DNA from: an uncultured Rhodocyclaceae bacterium
GTDB taxonomy: Bacteria; Pseudomonadota; Gammaproteobacteria; Burkholderiales; Rhodocyclaceae
Direction: 5' to 3'
NCBI GenBank assembly: GCA_903930805.1
Contig: CAIYZZ010000153.1
Location: forward strand, 1 to 7,103
DNA: 7,103 bases
Shown: positions 1 to 6,565 of the stretch, piece by piece
Layout of the letters: every line of letters begins with the position of its first letter
Numbering within the stretch: position 1 is the first letter of the stretch
Notes under the pieces: generated by a model
What the model was told of the DNA's origin: nothing
Database searches by the model: none
Seen by the model: only the letters and a program-made list of their open reading frames with translations
Translations under genes and position numbers: made by a program

Positions 1-488
1 CGAGCTACGCCCGCCACCACGTGAACGTCAACATGGCGCGCGCCAAATTCTCTGCCACCTATGCCAATTCGATCCTTGCCAATATGGAAGCGACCGAGCA
101 CGGCTACGACGAAGCGTTGCTGCTCGACGTCGACGGCTTCGTTGCTGAAGGCGCTGGCGAGAACCTCTTCATCGTCAAGGACGGCGTGATCTACGAACCC
201 GAGATCGCCTCGGCACTGATTGGCATCACCCGCGCCACCATCATCGCGCTGGCCGAAGAGCTCGGCTACAAGGTTGTTTCCAAGCGCCTGACGCGCGACG
301 ACATCTACATCGCCGATGAAGCATTCTTCACCGGCACCGCCGCCGAAGTCACGCCGATCCGCGAACTCGACGGTCGCCAGATTGGCGCGGGCCATCGTGG
401 CCCGATCACCACCAAGCTGCAGGCCCTGTTTTTTGACGTGGTCAACGGCAAGGTGCCGGCCCGCGCCAACTGGCTCACCCCCATCTGA
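1..488 (+). CDS. ilvE: Branched-chain amino acid aminotransferase, C-terminal part (5' end outside window)
   Basis: PLP-dependent class IV aminotransferase catalysing the last step of leucine, isoleucine and valine synthesis (2-oxo acid plus glutamate) in the cytosol. The frame is open from the left edge (first full codon at position 3), so the N-terminal part of a protein usually near 300 residues is missing; about 162 residues remain. Seen directly: the block NMARAKFSATYANSILANME, whose lysine (codon 45-47) aligns with the PLP-binding lysine of E. coli IlvE; GYDEALLLDVDGFVAEGAGE; GITRATIIALAEELG; and DEAFFTGTAAEVTPIRELDG with the family's cofactor-phosphate-binding TGTAAE. The closing RGPITTKLQALFFDVVNGK is also typical. 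It opens the run of + strand genes; the next start is 7 bases after the stop. D-amino acid aminotransferase and ADC lyase belong to the same fold, but these motifs fit IlvE clearly. Confidence 0.95.
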   Translation, partial: SYARHHVNVNMARAKFSATYANSILANMEATEHGYDEALLLDVDGFVAEGAGENLFIVKDGVIYEPEIASALIGITRATIIALAEELGYKVVSKRLTRDDIYIADEAFFTGTAAEVTPIRELDGRQIGAGHRGPITTKLQALFFDVVNGKVPARANWLTPI

Positions 489-495
489 GGCCACC

Positions 496-696
496 ATGAG
501 CACACCCACCGACAATACCCGCATAGTCGCTGTCACCGCGCACGACCTGCCACTCGCCTGCCCGCGCCCCGACAGCCCCTTGTGGGCAAGGCATCCGCGC
601 GTCTTTCTTGACGTGCTCAAACACGCTGAAGCCACCTGCCCCTACTGCGGCACGCAGTACCGCTTCACGGGCGAGAAACCGAAAGGTCACCACTGA
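496..696 (+). CDS. Small CHCC-type zinc-finger protein (zf-CHCC family)
   Basis: A 66-residue protein with one putative zinc site: C22, H33, C48 and C51, in the contexts LACPRP, HPRVFLD and CPYCGTQY. This matches the zf-CHCC family (Pfam PF10276), whose eukaryotic relative is the NDUFS6 subunit of respiratory complex I. The role of the free-standing bacterial form is not established, so no function is assigned. There is no signal peptide or membrane segment, so it should be cytosolic. The ATG at 496 has a GAGG ribosome site at 487-490, overlapping the ilvE stop, with 5 bases between. A longer frame exists upstream but would overlap ilvE deeply, so ATG 496 is preferred. The stop codon overlaps the proposed CTG start of waaF (CTGA at 693-696). 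The order ilvE, zinc finger, waaF is, from memory, recurrent in betaproteobacteria. Confidence 0.88.
   Translation: MSTPTDNTRIVAVTAHDLPLACPRPDSPLWARHPRVFLDVLKHAEATCPYCGTQYRFTGEKPKGHH
682..687 (+). promoter_or_regulatory. Ribosome binding site deciding the CTG start of waaF
   Basis: AAAGGT lies 5 bases upstream of CTG 693, at standard Shine-Dalgarno spacing. The frame contains no ATG, GTG or TTG between here and ATG 738, and 738 has no comparable site at its own 5' side. The site therefore supports initiation at the CTG. Confidence 0.5.
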
Positions 697-1679
697 AACT
701 CCTGGTCGTCGCGCCGTCCTGGATCGGCGACACCATCATGATGCAGCCGCTCTTGATGCGGTTGCGGGCGCAACATCCGGACTGCGAAATTCATGTTCTC
801 GCGCCGGCGTGGAGTACTCCTTTACTGGCACGCATGCCGGAAGTTACCGCAGTGATCGAAAACCCCTTCGCCCATGGCGAGTTCAACTGGGCCGGCCGCA
901 AGGCATTGTCACGCCGTCTCGCCAGCGCCGATTTTTCACACGCCTACGTGTTGCCCAATTCATGGAAGTCGGCGCTCGTACCCTACCTCGCCGGAATCCC
1001 TCGTCGTACCGGTTATAGCGGTGAAACCCGCTACGTTTTGCTCAACGACCGCCGCACCCTCGACAAGACCGCACTGCCACGCCTCGTCGACCGCTATGCC
1101 GCACTGGCCGAGCCAGCCACGAATACCACGCCAGAACCACGCTTGCACTCGACACCAGAACAACAACTCGCCGCACGCACCGCGCTGGGACTGCCGCTTG
1201 CCGTTGCCCCGGTCGTCTTTTGTCCCGGTGCCGAATATGGCCCGGCCAAGCGCTGGCCGGTGCGCCACTTTGCTGCTCTGGCCCGAAAAGTCGGCGCTGA
1301 CAGGACGGCAGTCTGGATCGTCGGATCGGCGAAAGATCAGGAAGTTGGTGACGAAATTGTCCGTCTCGCCGACGGCGCTGCCCTCAATCTCTGCGGGCGA
1401 ACCAGTCTTGAGCAGGCCATCGACCTGATCGCAAGCGCACGCGCCATCGTCAGTAACGACTCAGGACTGATGCATGTCGCCGCCGCGCTCGACCGGCCGC
1501 TCGTCGCACTCTATGGGTCATCCAGCCCCGGCTACACGCCACCGCTTTCGGCACGTGCGACAATCCTGTCGCTCGGCCTCGAATGCAGCCCCTGCTTCAA
1601 GCGCGAGTGCCCGCTGGGACATCTGCGTTGCCTCGAAGACCTGACGCCCGAACGCGTGCTTGCCGCCATGCAGGACTGA
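693..1679 (+). CDS. waaF: ADP-heptose:LPS heptosyltransferase II, probable CTG start
   Basis: Adds the second L-glycero-D-manno-heptose to the inner core of lipopolysaccharide at the cytoplasmic face of the inner membrane (GT-B fold, family GT9). From CTG 693 the protein has 328 residues, close to the roughly 350 usual for WaaF. It begins (M)KLLVVAPSWIGDTIMMQPLL, the family's conserved N-terminal strand and glycine loop. The first ATG (738) would remove 15 residues including that block. Other motifs: CPGAEYGPAKRWP at about 178-189, SNDSGLMHVAAAL at about 254-266 (sugar-nucleotide binding region), GSSSPGYTPPLS, then a cysteine-rich end (C298, C301, C306, C313) and LTPERVLAAM. Its start overlaps the zinc-finger stop and its stop lies 1 base before the next ATG, so translational coupling is likely. 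WaaC and WaaQ are relatives, but the SSSPxYTPPLS and CSPCFKRECPLGH blocks favour WaaF. Confidence 0.92.
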   Translation: MKLLVVAPSWIGDTIMMQPLLMRLRAQHPDCEIHVLAPAWSTPLLARMPEVTAVIENPFAHGEFNWAGRKALSRRLASADFSHAYVLPNSWKSALVPYLAGIPRRTGYSGETRYVLLNDRRTLDKTALPRLVDRYAALAEPATNTTPEPRLHSTPEQQLAARTALGLPLAVAPVVFCPGAEYGPAKRWPVRHFAALARKVGADRTAVWIVGSAKDQEVGDEIVRLADGAALNLCGRTSLEQAIDLIASARAIVSNDSGLMHVAAALDRPLVALYGSSSPGYTPPLSARATILSLGLECSPCFKRECPLGHLRCLEDLTPERVLAAMQD

Positions 1680-1680
1680 C

Positions 1681-2106
1681 ATGCCAAAAAAACCGATTTT
1701 CACCTCGCCCCAGGAGGCCGAAACCGCCTTCTATGAAGCGCTCGAACGCGGCGACCTCGAAGCCATGATGAACGTTTGGTCAGAGGACGATGAGATCGTC
1801 TGCGTCCATCCAGGCGGTGCGCGGCTGGCCGGCTACGCGCTGGTGCGCGAGGCTTGGCGGCGCGTCTTCACGGGCGGCTCCCGGCTCAAGGTGCAACTAC
1901 TCGCGCTCTCCACTGTGCATGGACCATTCACCGCCGTGCATAGCGTCATCGAGCAAATCGGCGTGGTCGGCGAAAAGCATCTATCGGCACCGGTGGTCGC
2001 CACCAACGTCTATGTGCGTGGCGCGCTGGGCTGGCGCATGATTGTCCATCACGCCTCGCCCGTACCGCCGGATAGCGTGGGCGATGCGCCACAAGTGCTG
2101 CATTGA
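1681..2106 (+). CDS. NTF2/SnoaL-like domain protein of unknown substrate
   Basis: A 141-residue single-domain protein with the pattern of the NTF2-like alpha+beta barrel superfamily (SnoaL-like, DUF4440 and YybH-like groups). The N-terminal helix region reads EAETAFYEALERGDLEAMMNVW, followed by DDEIVCVHPGG, then GYALVREAWRRVF, and finally strands ending in GWRMIVHHASPVP. Members act as small hydrolases, isomerases or binding domains; the sequence does not show a catalytic residue set that would decide. No signal peptide or membrane segment is seen. ATG 1681 follows the waaF stop by 1 base and has AGGA at 1672-1675, inside the end of waaF. Its place between waaF and the sugar mutase suggests co-expression with envelope genes; a role in that pathway is only inference. 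Confidence 0.85.
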   Translation: MPKKPIFTSPQEAETAFYEALERGDLEAMMNVWSEDDEIVCVHPGGARLAGYALVREAWRRVFTGGSRLKVQLLALSTVHGPFTAVHSVIEQIGVVGEKHLSAPVVATNVYVRGALGWRMIVHHASPVPPDSVGDAPQVLH

Positions 2107-2124
2107 CGATGCGATAATTGCGCC

Positions 2125-2133
2125 AAAGGAGAG
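2125..2133 (+). promoter_or_regulatory. Strong ribosome binding site for the GTG start of the mutase
   Basis: AAAGGAGAG ends 6 bases before GTG 2140 and is the strongest Shine-Dalgarno match in the left half of the window. It fixes the start at GTG. The protein's first conserved block (FKAYDIRGIVG) begins only 9 residues in, which agrees. Confidence 0.75.
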
Positions 2134-2139
2134 CACCAA

Positions 2140-3513
2140 GTGAGTTCGATTGCACCAGAAATTTTCAAGGCTTATGACATTCGCGGCATCGTCGGCAAAT
2201 CGCTGACAACCGCAACTGCAGAAGCAATCGGCCGCAGCCTCGGCACTGAGGCGCGGCGCAAAAACATTCGCACCATCGTCGTCGGTCGCGATGGCCGCCT
2301 CTCCGGTCCCAGCCTCGCCGCAGCGCTCGCCAGGGGGATCGCCGCCACCGGCACCGACGTCATCGACATCGGCTGCGTTCCCACGCCGGTCAGCTATTTC
2401 GCTGCCCACGAACTTGGCACGCAAAGCTGTGTTTCCGTCACCGGCAGCCACAACCCACCCGACTACAACGGCTTCAAGATGGTGCTCGGTGGCCAGACGC
2501 TGCATGGCGCGATGATTCAGGAGCTTTATCGCCGTGCCGCTAGCGCCGACTTTTTGCGGGGCCATGGCAAGATCAGGAAGGCCAATGTGGGCCAGGCCTA
2601 CCTCGAGCGCATCGTCAGCGACGTGAAACTCACCCGGCCGATGAAGATCGTCGTCGATTGCGGCAACGGCGTCGCCGGCAAACTGGCGCCGGAGTTGTTC
2701 CGCCGCATGGGCTGCGAGGTTATCGAACTCTTCTGTGAGATTGATGGCAACTTCCCCAACCACCACCCTGATCCATCCAAACCGGAAAACCTGGCGGACG
2801 TGCAGCACGCGCTCAGGGAAACCGATGCTGAACTGGGTCTGGCCTTCGATGGCGATGGCGATCGCCTCGGCGTCGTCACCAAGGATGGTGAGATCATTTA
2901 TCCCGACCGTCAGCTGATGCTCTTCGCCGCCGACGTGCTGAGCCGCAACCCGGGTGCCACAATCATCTACGACGTCAAGTGTTCGCGCTGGGTGGCGGAG
3001 TCGGTGCGCCATCAGGGCGGCCAGCCGCTGATGTGGAACACCGGCCACGCGCTGATCAAGACCAAACTCAAGGAAACCGGCGCACCGCTGGCCGGCGAGA
3101 TGAGCGGCCACATGTTTTTTCAGGAACGCTGGTTCGGCTTCGACGATGGTCTGTATGCCGGCGCGCGCCTGCTCGAAATCGTTTCGCGCTGGTCCGATGC
3201 GAACTGGCCGCTGAAAAACCTGCCCAACGCCATCTCCACCCCGGAACTAAATTTGAAGATGCAGGAGGGCGAACCGCACCGTTTGATTGCCCGCTTGCAG
3301 CGGGAAGGCAAATTCCCCGGTGCCCGCGAACTCATCACCATCGACGGCGTACGCGCCGAATATGCCGACGGCTTCGGCCTGGCACGCGCGTCAAACACCA
3401 CCCCGGTGATCGTGCTGCGCTTCGAGGCTGACAACGCAAAGGCGCTTGCGCGCATCCAGGCCGCATTCAAAACTGCGCTGGAATCCGTCTGGCCCGGACT
3501 AACGGTAACCTAA
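2140..3513 (+). CDS. algC: Phosphomannomutase/phosphoglucomutase, AlgC type
   Basis: Interconverts mannose or glucose 6-phosphate and 1-phosphate through a phosphoserine enzyme and a bisphosphate intermediate, feeding GDP-mannose and UDP-glucose for LPS and exopolysaccharide. The 457 residues fit the alpha-D-phosphohexomutase family (Pseudomonas AlgC is about 463). All four active-site elements are present: TGSHNP at 101-106 with phospho-acceptor S103; the Mg-binding loop DGDGDR at 237-242; the sugar-selecting loop GEMSGH at 319-324; and the phosphate-binding RASNTTP at 416-422. GEMSGH is the form typical of dual-specificity PMM/PGM. FKAYDIRG at 9-16 is the usual N-terminal signature. It starts with GTG 33 bases after the preceding gene. 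The symbol could equally be manB or cpsG; substrate preference cannot be read from sequence alone. Phosphoglucosamine mutase (GlmM) is unlikely given these loops. Confidence 0.94.
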   Translation: MSSIAPEIFKAYDIRGIVGKSLTTATAEAIGRSLGTEARRKNIRTIVVGRDGRLSGPSLAAALARGIAATGTDVIDIGCVPTPVSYFAAHELGTQSCVSVTGSHNPPDYNGFKMVLGGQTLHGAMIQELYRRAASADFLRGHGKIRKANVGQAYLERIVSDVKLTRPMKIVVDCGNGVAGKLAPELFRRMGCEVIELFCEIDGNFPNHHPDPSKPENLADVQHALRETDAELGLAFDGDGDRLGVVTKDGEIIYPDRQLMLFAADVLSRNPGATIIYDVKCSRWVAESVRHQGGQPLMWNTGHALIKTKLKETGAPLAGEMSGHMFFQERWFGFDDGLYAGARLLEIVSRWSDANWPLKNLPNAISTPELNLKMQEGEPHRLIARLQREGKFPGARELITIDGVRAEYADGFGLARASNTTPVIVLRFEADNAKALARIQAAFKTALESVWPGLTVT

Positions 3514-3735
3514 TTGGCAGAGAGAATTCCTGACACCCCCGCAGCGCGAAGCGAGCGGGTGAAATGCGCAAAATGCGCGCATTATTTCATCACCTACGAC
3601 CCCCGTTTTCCCTACGGTTGCCGAGCGATGAACTTCAAGAGCCGCGTGCTGCCGCAAAACGAGGTCGCCAGCCTGACCGGCATGGAATGCCAGACGTATC
3701 AGCCGCGTCCGGCAATCGTGGCAAGTCGAAATTGA
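3514..3735 (+). CDS. Small four-cysteine protein, putative metal-binding
   Basis: A 73-residue protein of unknown function. The core from residue 16 reads VKCAKCAHYF, then TYDPRFPYGC, then a stretch with FKSRVLP and finally SLTGMECQTY. This gives four cysteines (CxxC, C, C) plus a histidine, consistent with a small zinc-binding or Fe-S-type fold, though no metal is proven. I recall similar short conserved proteins from betaproteobacteria but cannot name a characterised one. The open frame begins with TTG 3514, directly after the mutase stop with no gap; GTG 3559, just before the CxxC block, is an alternative start giving 58 residues. Neither has a strong ribosome site, so coupling to mutase translation is possible. 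It is the last gene of the + strand run and stops 25 bases before the hairpin region at 3761. Confidence 0.72.
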   Translation: MAERIPDTPAARSERVKCAKCAHYFITYDPRFPYGCRAMNFKSRVLPQNEVASLTGMECQTYQPRPAIVASRN

Positions 3736-3760
3736 GCTCGGACAGGCACCTGTGGCGGGC

Positions 3761-3789
3761 ACAAAAAAGCCGCTGTCCTGCAGCGGCTT
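3761..3789 (-). terminator. Intrinsic terminator of tRNA-Leu
   Basis: A perfect 9-bp stem (3767-3775 with 3781-3789, core GCCGCTG/CAGCGGC) has a 5-base loop. Read on the minus strand it runs into TTTTTTGT, a classic Rho-independent terminator 27 bases past the tRNA 3' end. On the + strand the hairpin is followed only by TT then CATGTAT, so it would stop the upstream operon less efficiently, if at all. Confidence 0.88.
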
Positions 3790-3816
3790 CATGTATCCTC
3801 ACGCGTCGTAATCCGT

Positions 3817-3901
<85 letters not shown>

Positions 3902-3925
3902 GGACCCGACTCGCAAGAGGCGCGA

Positions 3926-3953
3926 ATTCTAAAGAAAAAACCATCAATGTCAA
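3926..3953 (-). promoter_or_regulatory. Sigma-70 promoter of tRNA-Leu, overlapping the rnr start
   Basis: On the minus strand a perfect -35 TTGACA (3953-3948) is separated by 16 bases from -10 TAGAAT (3931-3926). The expected start is near 3919, leaving a leader of about 18 bases before the tRNA. The stretch after the -10 box (TCGCGCC) is GC-rich, as in stable-RNA promoters under stringent control; that regulation is inferred, not shown. The -35 box covers rnr codons 1 to 3. Confidence 0.82.
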
Positions 3954-6154
3954 ACAAACACGGGCAAAAGCCACAAAACCACAAACTATCAAAAATCCGT
4001 CTGGCTGATCCAGAGATCGAGCGCGAACGGGCCAAGTACGACCATCCGTTACCCAGCCGCGAATACATTCTGCAAACGCTGGCTGTGCAAGGTGTACCAG
4101 TGGGCATCGAACGCCTCTGCCAACTGCTCGACATTGCGGATTTCGAGCGTGAATCGTTCAGCCGCCGCCTGGGTGCAATGGCGCGCGACGCCCAGTTGCT
4201 GCAAAACCGCCGCGACGACTGGCTGATACCCGACAAGGCCGACCTGCTCAAGGGTCGCGTGCAGGGGCATCCTGATGGCTTCGGCTTTCTGGTGCGCGAA
4301 GATCGCGGCCCCGACCTGTTCCTGGCCGAAAAGGAGATGGACAAGGTGCTGCATGGCGACCATGCCATTGCGCGCGTTGTCGGCGTGGACCGCAAGGGGC
4401 GGCCGGAAGGCAAGATCGTCGAAGTCACCGAGCGGGCTAACCGGCAAATTGTCGGGCGGGTGTTTCAGGAGCATGGCGTTTACTTTGTCGTCGCCGAGAA
4501 TCGCCGCATCAGCCAGGACATTTTGATTGCGCCACCTGAAAAGGGTGATCGCAAAGCGCTCCGGCCGAAAGCCGGCCAGGTGGTGATGGTTGACATCGTC
4601 GAGCAACCATCGAAGCAGTCGCAGCCGATCGGCCGCGTCATTGAAATCCTTGGCAACTATGCCGATCCTGGCATGGAAATCGAGATCGCGCTGCGCAAGC
4701 ACGAACTGCCCTTCGAGTTCTCGAAGGACGCGCTGGCCGAAACGAAGAAACTGCCCGACACCGTGCGCAAGACAGATTGGAAGGGTCGCGAGGACCTGAC
4801 GCAACTGCCGCTCGTTACCATCGATGGCGAAACGGCGAAGGACTTCGACGACGCCGTGTTTTGCGAACGGCAAGGCAAGGGTTACCGTCTCGTCGTGGCG
4901 ATTGCCGATGTATCTCACTACGTCGCCGATGGCGGCGCACTTGACGCGGAAGCTCAGCAGCGCGGCAACTCGGTGTATTTCCCGCGCCGCGTGATTCCGA
5001 TGCTGCCGGAGAAAATATCGAACGGACTCTGCTCACTCAACCCACAGGTCGAGCGCCTCTGCATGGTCTGCGACATGGCGATCTCCGCCACGGGCGCGAT
5101 CAAGCAATACCGGTTTTATGCCGCAGTGATCTGGTCGCACGCCCGCCTGACATACACGGAAGTCGCCGCAGCGCTCTACAACAAGGATGCCGCAGCACTG
5201 GAAAAGATCGGCACCTTGCTGCCCTACCTGGAAAATCTCGACGCGCTTTACCGCCTGCTGGCAAAGGCGCGCGCGAAACGCGGTGCCATCGATTTCGAAA
5301 CAGTCGAGACGCGCATGGTGTTCGACGACAACGGCAAGATCGCAAATATCGAGCCCTACGAACGCAACGATGCACACCGCGTGATCGAGGAATGCATGCT
5401 TGCCGCCAACGTTTGCGCCTCCGACTTTCTCAAGGAGCGGGAACATCCGGCGTTGTATCGCGTCCACGAAGGGCCGACACCCGAGCGACTCACCAAACTG
5501 CGCGACTTCCTCGCCACCTTCGGTCTGCAACTGACCGGTGGCGATGATCCGCAGGCGCAGGATTACGCCAAGTTGATCGACAAGATCAAGGGCCGGCCGG
5601 ATAAGCAACTGCTGCAAACCGTGATGCTGCGCTCGCTGCGCCAGGCAATCTACAGCCCCGACAACGTAGGCCATTTTGGTCTGGCCTACGAGAGCTATAC
5701 GCACTTCACCTCGCCGATCCGCCGCTACCCAGATCTGCTGATCCATCGCGCCATAAAGTCGGCACTGGCGGGACGGCGCTATGACACCCTGGACTGGGAA
5801 CAGGTTGGCCTGGCTTGCTCGGCCACTGAGCGCCGTGCCGATGATGCGACACGCGACGTCGAAGCCTGGCTCAAGTGCTGGTACATGCAGGATCGCATCG
5901 GCGAAATCTTCACTGGCAGTATCTCGTCGGTGGTGCCCTTTGGCATCTTCGTCGCGCTCGACACGGTATTCGTCGAGGGGCTCGTGCATGTCTCCGATCT
6001 CGGTCGTGACTACTTCCACTTCGATGAGAAGGCGCATGCCATGGTCGGCGAACGCACCGGTGCGCGCTACCGATTGTCCGATCGTGTGCGCGTGCAACTG
6101 GTGCGGGTTGACCTCGACCAGAACAAGATAGATTTTCGTCTTGCAGAGTCTTAG
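3947..6154 (+). CDS. rnr: Ribonuclease R (RNB-family 3'-5' exoribonuclease), no basic C-terminal tail
   Basis: Processive 3'-5' hydrolytic exoribonuclease that degrades structured RNA and takes part in RNA quality control in the cytosol. The 735 residues show: a basic N-terminus; a winged-helix region at about 35-100 (PLPSREYILQTL); cold-shock/OB regions at about 100-240; the RNB catalytic domain at about 280-605; and an S1 domain at about 652-733. TIDGETAKDFDDAV has the four metal-binding aspartates D293, D299, D301 and D302. HFTSPIRRYPDLLIHR at 586-601 is the RNase II/R signature. The presence of the winged-helix region favours RNase R over RNase II. E. coli RNase R (813 residues) continues with a lysine-rich tail; this one stops within a few residues of the S1 domain. 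ATG 3947 fits the family's start, but the A-rich leader lacks a clear Shine-Dalgarno. It is divergent from tRNA-Leu, only 45 bases away. Confidence 0.95.
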   Translation: MSNKHGQKPQNHKLSKIRLADPEIERERAKYDHPLPSREYILQTLAVQGVPVGIERLCQLLDIADFERESFSRRLGAMARDAQLLQNRRDDWLIPDKADLLKGRVQGHPDGFGFLVREDRGPDLFLAEKEMDKVLHGDHAIARVVGVDRKGRPEGKIVEVTERANRQIVGRVFQEHGVYFVVAENRRISQDILIAPPEKGDRKALRPKAGQVVMVDIVEQPSKQSQPIGRVIEILGNYADPGMEIEIALRKHELPFEFSKDALAETKKLPDTVRKTDWKGREDLTQLPLVTIDGETAKDFDDAVFCERQGKGYRLVVAIADVSHYVADGGALDAEAQQRGNSVYFPRRVIPMLPEKISNGLCSLNPQVERLCMVCDMAISATGAIKQYRFYAAVIWSHARLTYTEVAAALYNKDAAALEKIGTLLPYLENLDALYRLLAKARAKRGAIDFETVETRMVFDDNGKIANIEPYERNDAHRVIEECMLAANVCASDFLKEREHPALYRVHEGPTPERLTKLRDFLATFGLQLTGGDDPQAQDYAKLIDKIKGRPDKQLLQTVMLRSLRQAIYSPDNVGHFGLAYESYTHFTSPIRRYPDLLIHRAIKSALAGRRYDTLDWEQVGLACSATERRADDATRDVEAWLKCWYMQDRIGEIFTGSISSVVPFGIFVALDTVFVEGLVHVSDLGRDYFHFDEKAHAMVGERTGARYRLSDRVRVQLVRVDLDQNKIDFRLAES

Positions 6155-6209
6155 GTCGTCTTAACTACTGGGGCACTTCAGAAGGGCGCGGCTTTCAACG
6201 TGGTGCCAA

Positions 6210-6428
6210 TCAAGCAGGCGGCATAGATTGCCTACCTTCGGCAGTGCTGGCGGTGCCCTCTGCACACTTTCGGCAGATGCAAGCTTTGTCTCGTTTATCT
6301 TCAGGCACGGTGGCGAGCACCTCCGCTGGAATGGTCACGCTCATACACCAGCAGTCCGCCTTGGCTCCCGAGCATTCGTTCGGATTGCCGCAGAGAGGGC
6401 AGATGCTTGCTGATTGATTTTCATCCAT
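6210..6428 (-). CDS. Cysteine-rich CWC family protein
   Basis: A 72-residue protein with eight cysteines: C10, C13, C19, C26, C28, C50, C52 and C55. The blocks CPLCGNPNEC, DCWCMSVTIP and KACICRKCA match the cysteine-rich CWC family (Pfam PF14375), named after the central Cys-Trp-Cys. The cysteines could hold zinc, but family function is unknown. There is no signal peptide or membrane segment. The tail after residue 57 (EGTASTAEGRQS...) is low-complexity and probably disordered. The start is supported by GGAG (complement of 6434-6437) 5 bases upstream of the ATG. It is divergent from the exported protein at 6566 and converges on rnr. No intrinsic terminator is visible between its stop and rnr. 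Confidence 0.87.
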   Translation of the reverse strand: MDENQSASICPLCGNPNECSGAKADCWCMSVTIPAEVLATVPEDKRDKACICRKCAEGTASTAEGRQSMPPA

Positions 6429-6462
6429 TGCGACTCCACGGTGGTATTGAGTTCGTGCCCGC

Positions 6463-6482
6463 CCCCTAGCCTCCCCTAGCCT
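6463..6482. repeat. Two tandem 10-bp copies in the divergent intergenic region
   Basis: CCCCTAGCCT occurs twice head-to-tail with no mismatch, between the CWC gene and the exported-protein gene (intergenic 6429-6565). It could be a protein-binding site or a simple slippage duplication. It lies 35 to 54 bases upstream of the -35 box proposed for the + gene. Confidence 0.6.
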
Positions 6483-6516
6483 ATCCGACGCGGGACTGAA
6501 TTATTACATCTCAACC

Positions 6517-6545
6517 CTGGCAGTCAGCGCCTTTGCGTCTATATT
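6517..6545 (+). promoter_or_regulatory. Candidate sigma-70 promoter for the exported protein
   Basis: CTGGCA (4 of 6 to the -35 consensus) at 6517-6522, 17 bases, then TATATT (5 of 6 to -10) at 6540-6545. A start near 6552 would give a leader of about 14 bases that still holds the AGGAG ribosome site at 6554-6558. This is pattern matching only. Confidence 0.45.
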
Positions 6546-6565
6546 GGTCGTATAGGAGATGGCAA

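Noticed and set aside
2103..2117. TTGACG and GATAAT just upstream of the mutase, resembling -35 and -10 boxes
   Set aside because: Only 3 bases separate them, so they cannot work as a pair, and no good -35 box lies 16 to 18 bases upstream of GATAAT.
1981..3111. 376-codon minus-strand open frame opposite the mutase
   Set aside because: It lies antisense to a fully convincing phosphomannomutase, has no family motif, and long antisense frames are expected in GC-rich genes.
3767..3789. The hairpin as an efficient terminator of the + strand operon
   Set aside because: The stem is good, but only two T residues follow on that strand; the T-run lies on the minus side, so it is assigned to tRNA-Leu.
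4049..4918. 289-codon minus-strand open frame inside rnr
   Set aside because: Shadow of the RNase R frame; no recognisable motif or ribosome site.
5033..6097. 354-codon minus-strand open frame inside rnr
   Set aside because: Shadow of the RNB and S1 coding sequence; composition follows the real gene read in reverse.
6155..6209. Terminator between rnr and the CWC gene
   Set aside because: Only short imperfect inverted repeats (such as GGCAC/GTGCC with a long loop) and no T-run on either strand.
6228..6413. 61-codon + strand frame opposite the CWC gene
   Set aside because: Antisense of a protein with eight family-conserved cysteines and a good ribosome site; the + frame has neither.
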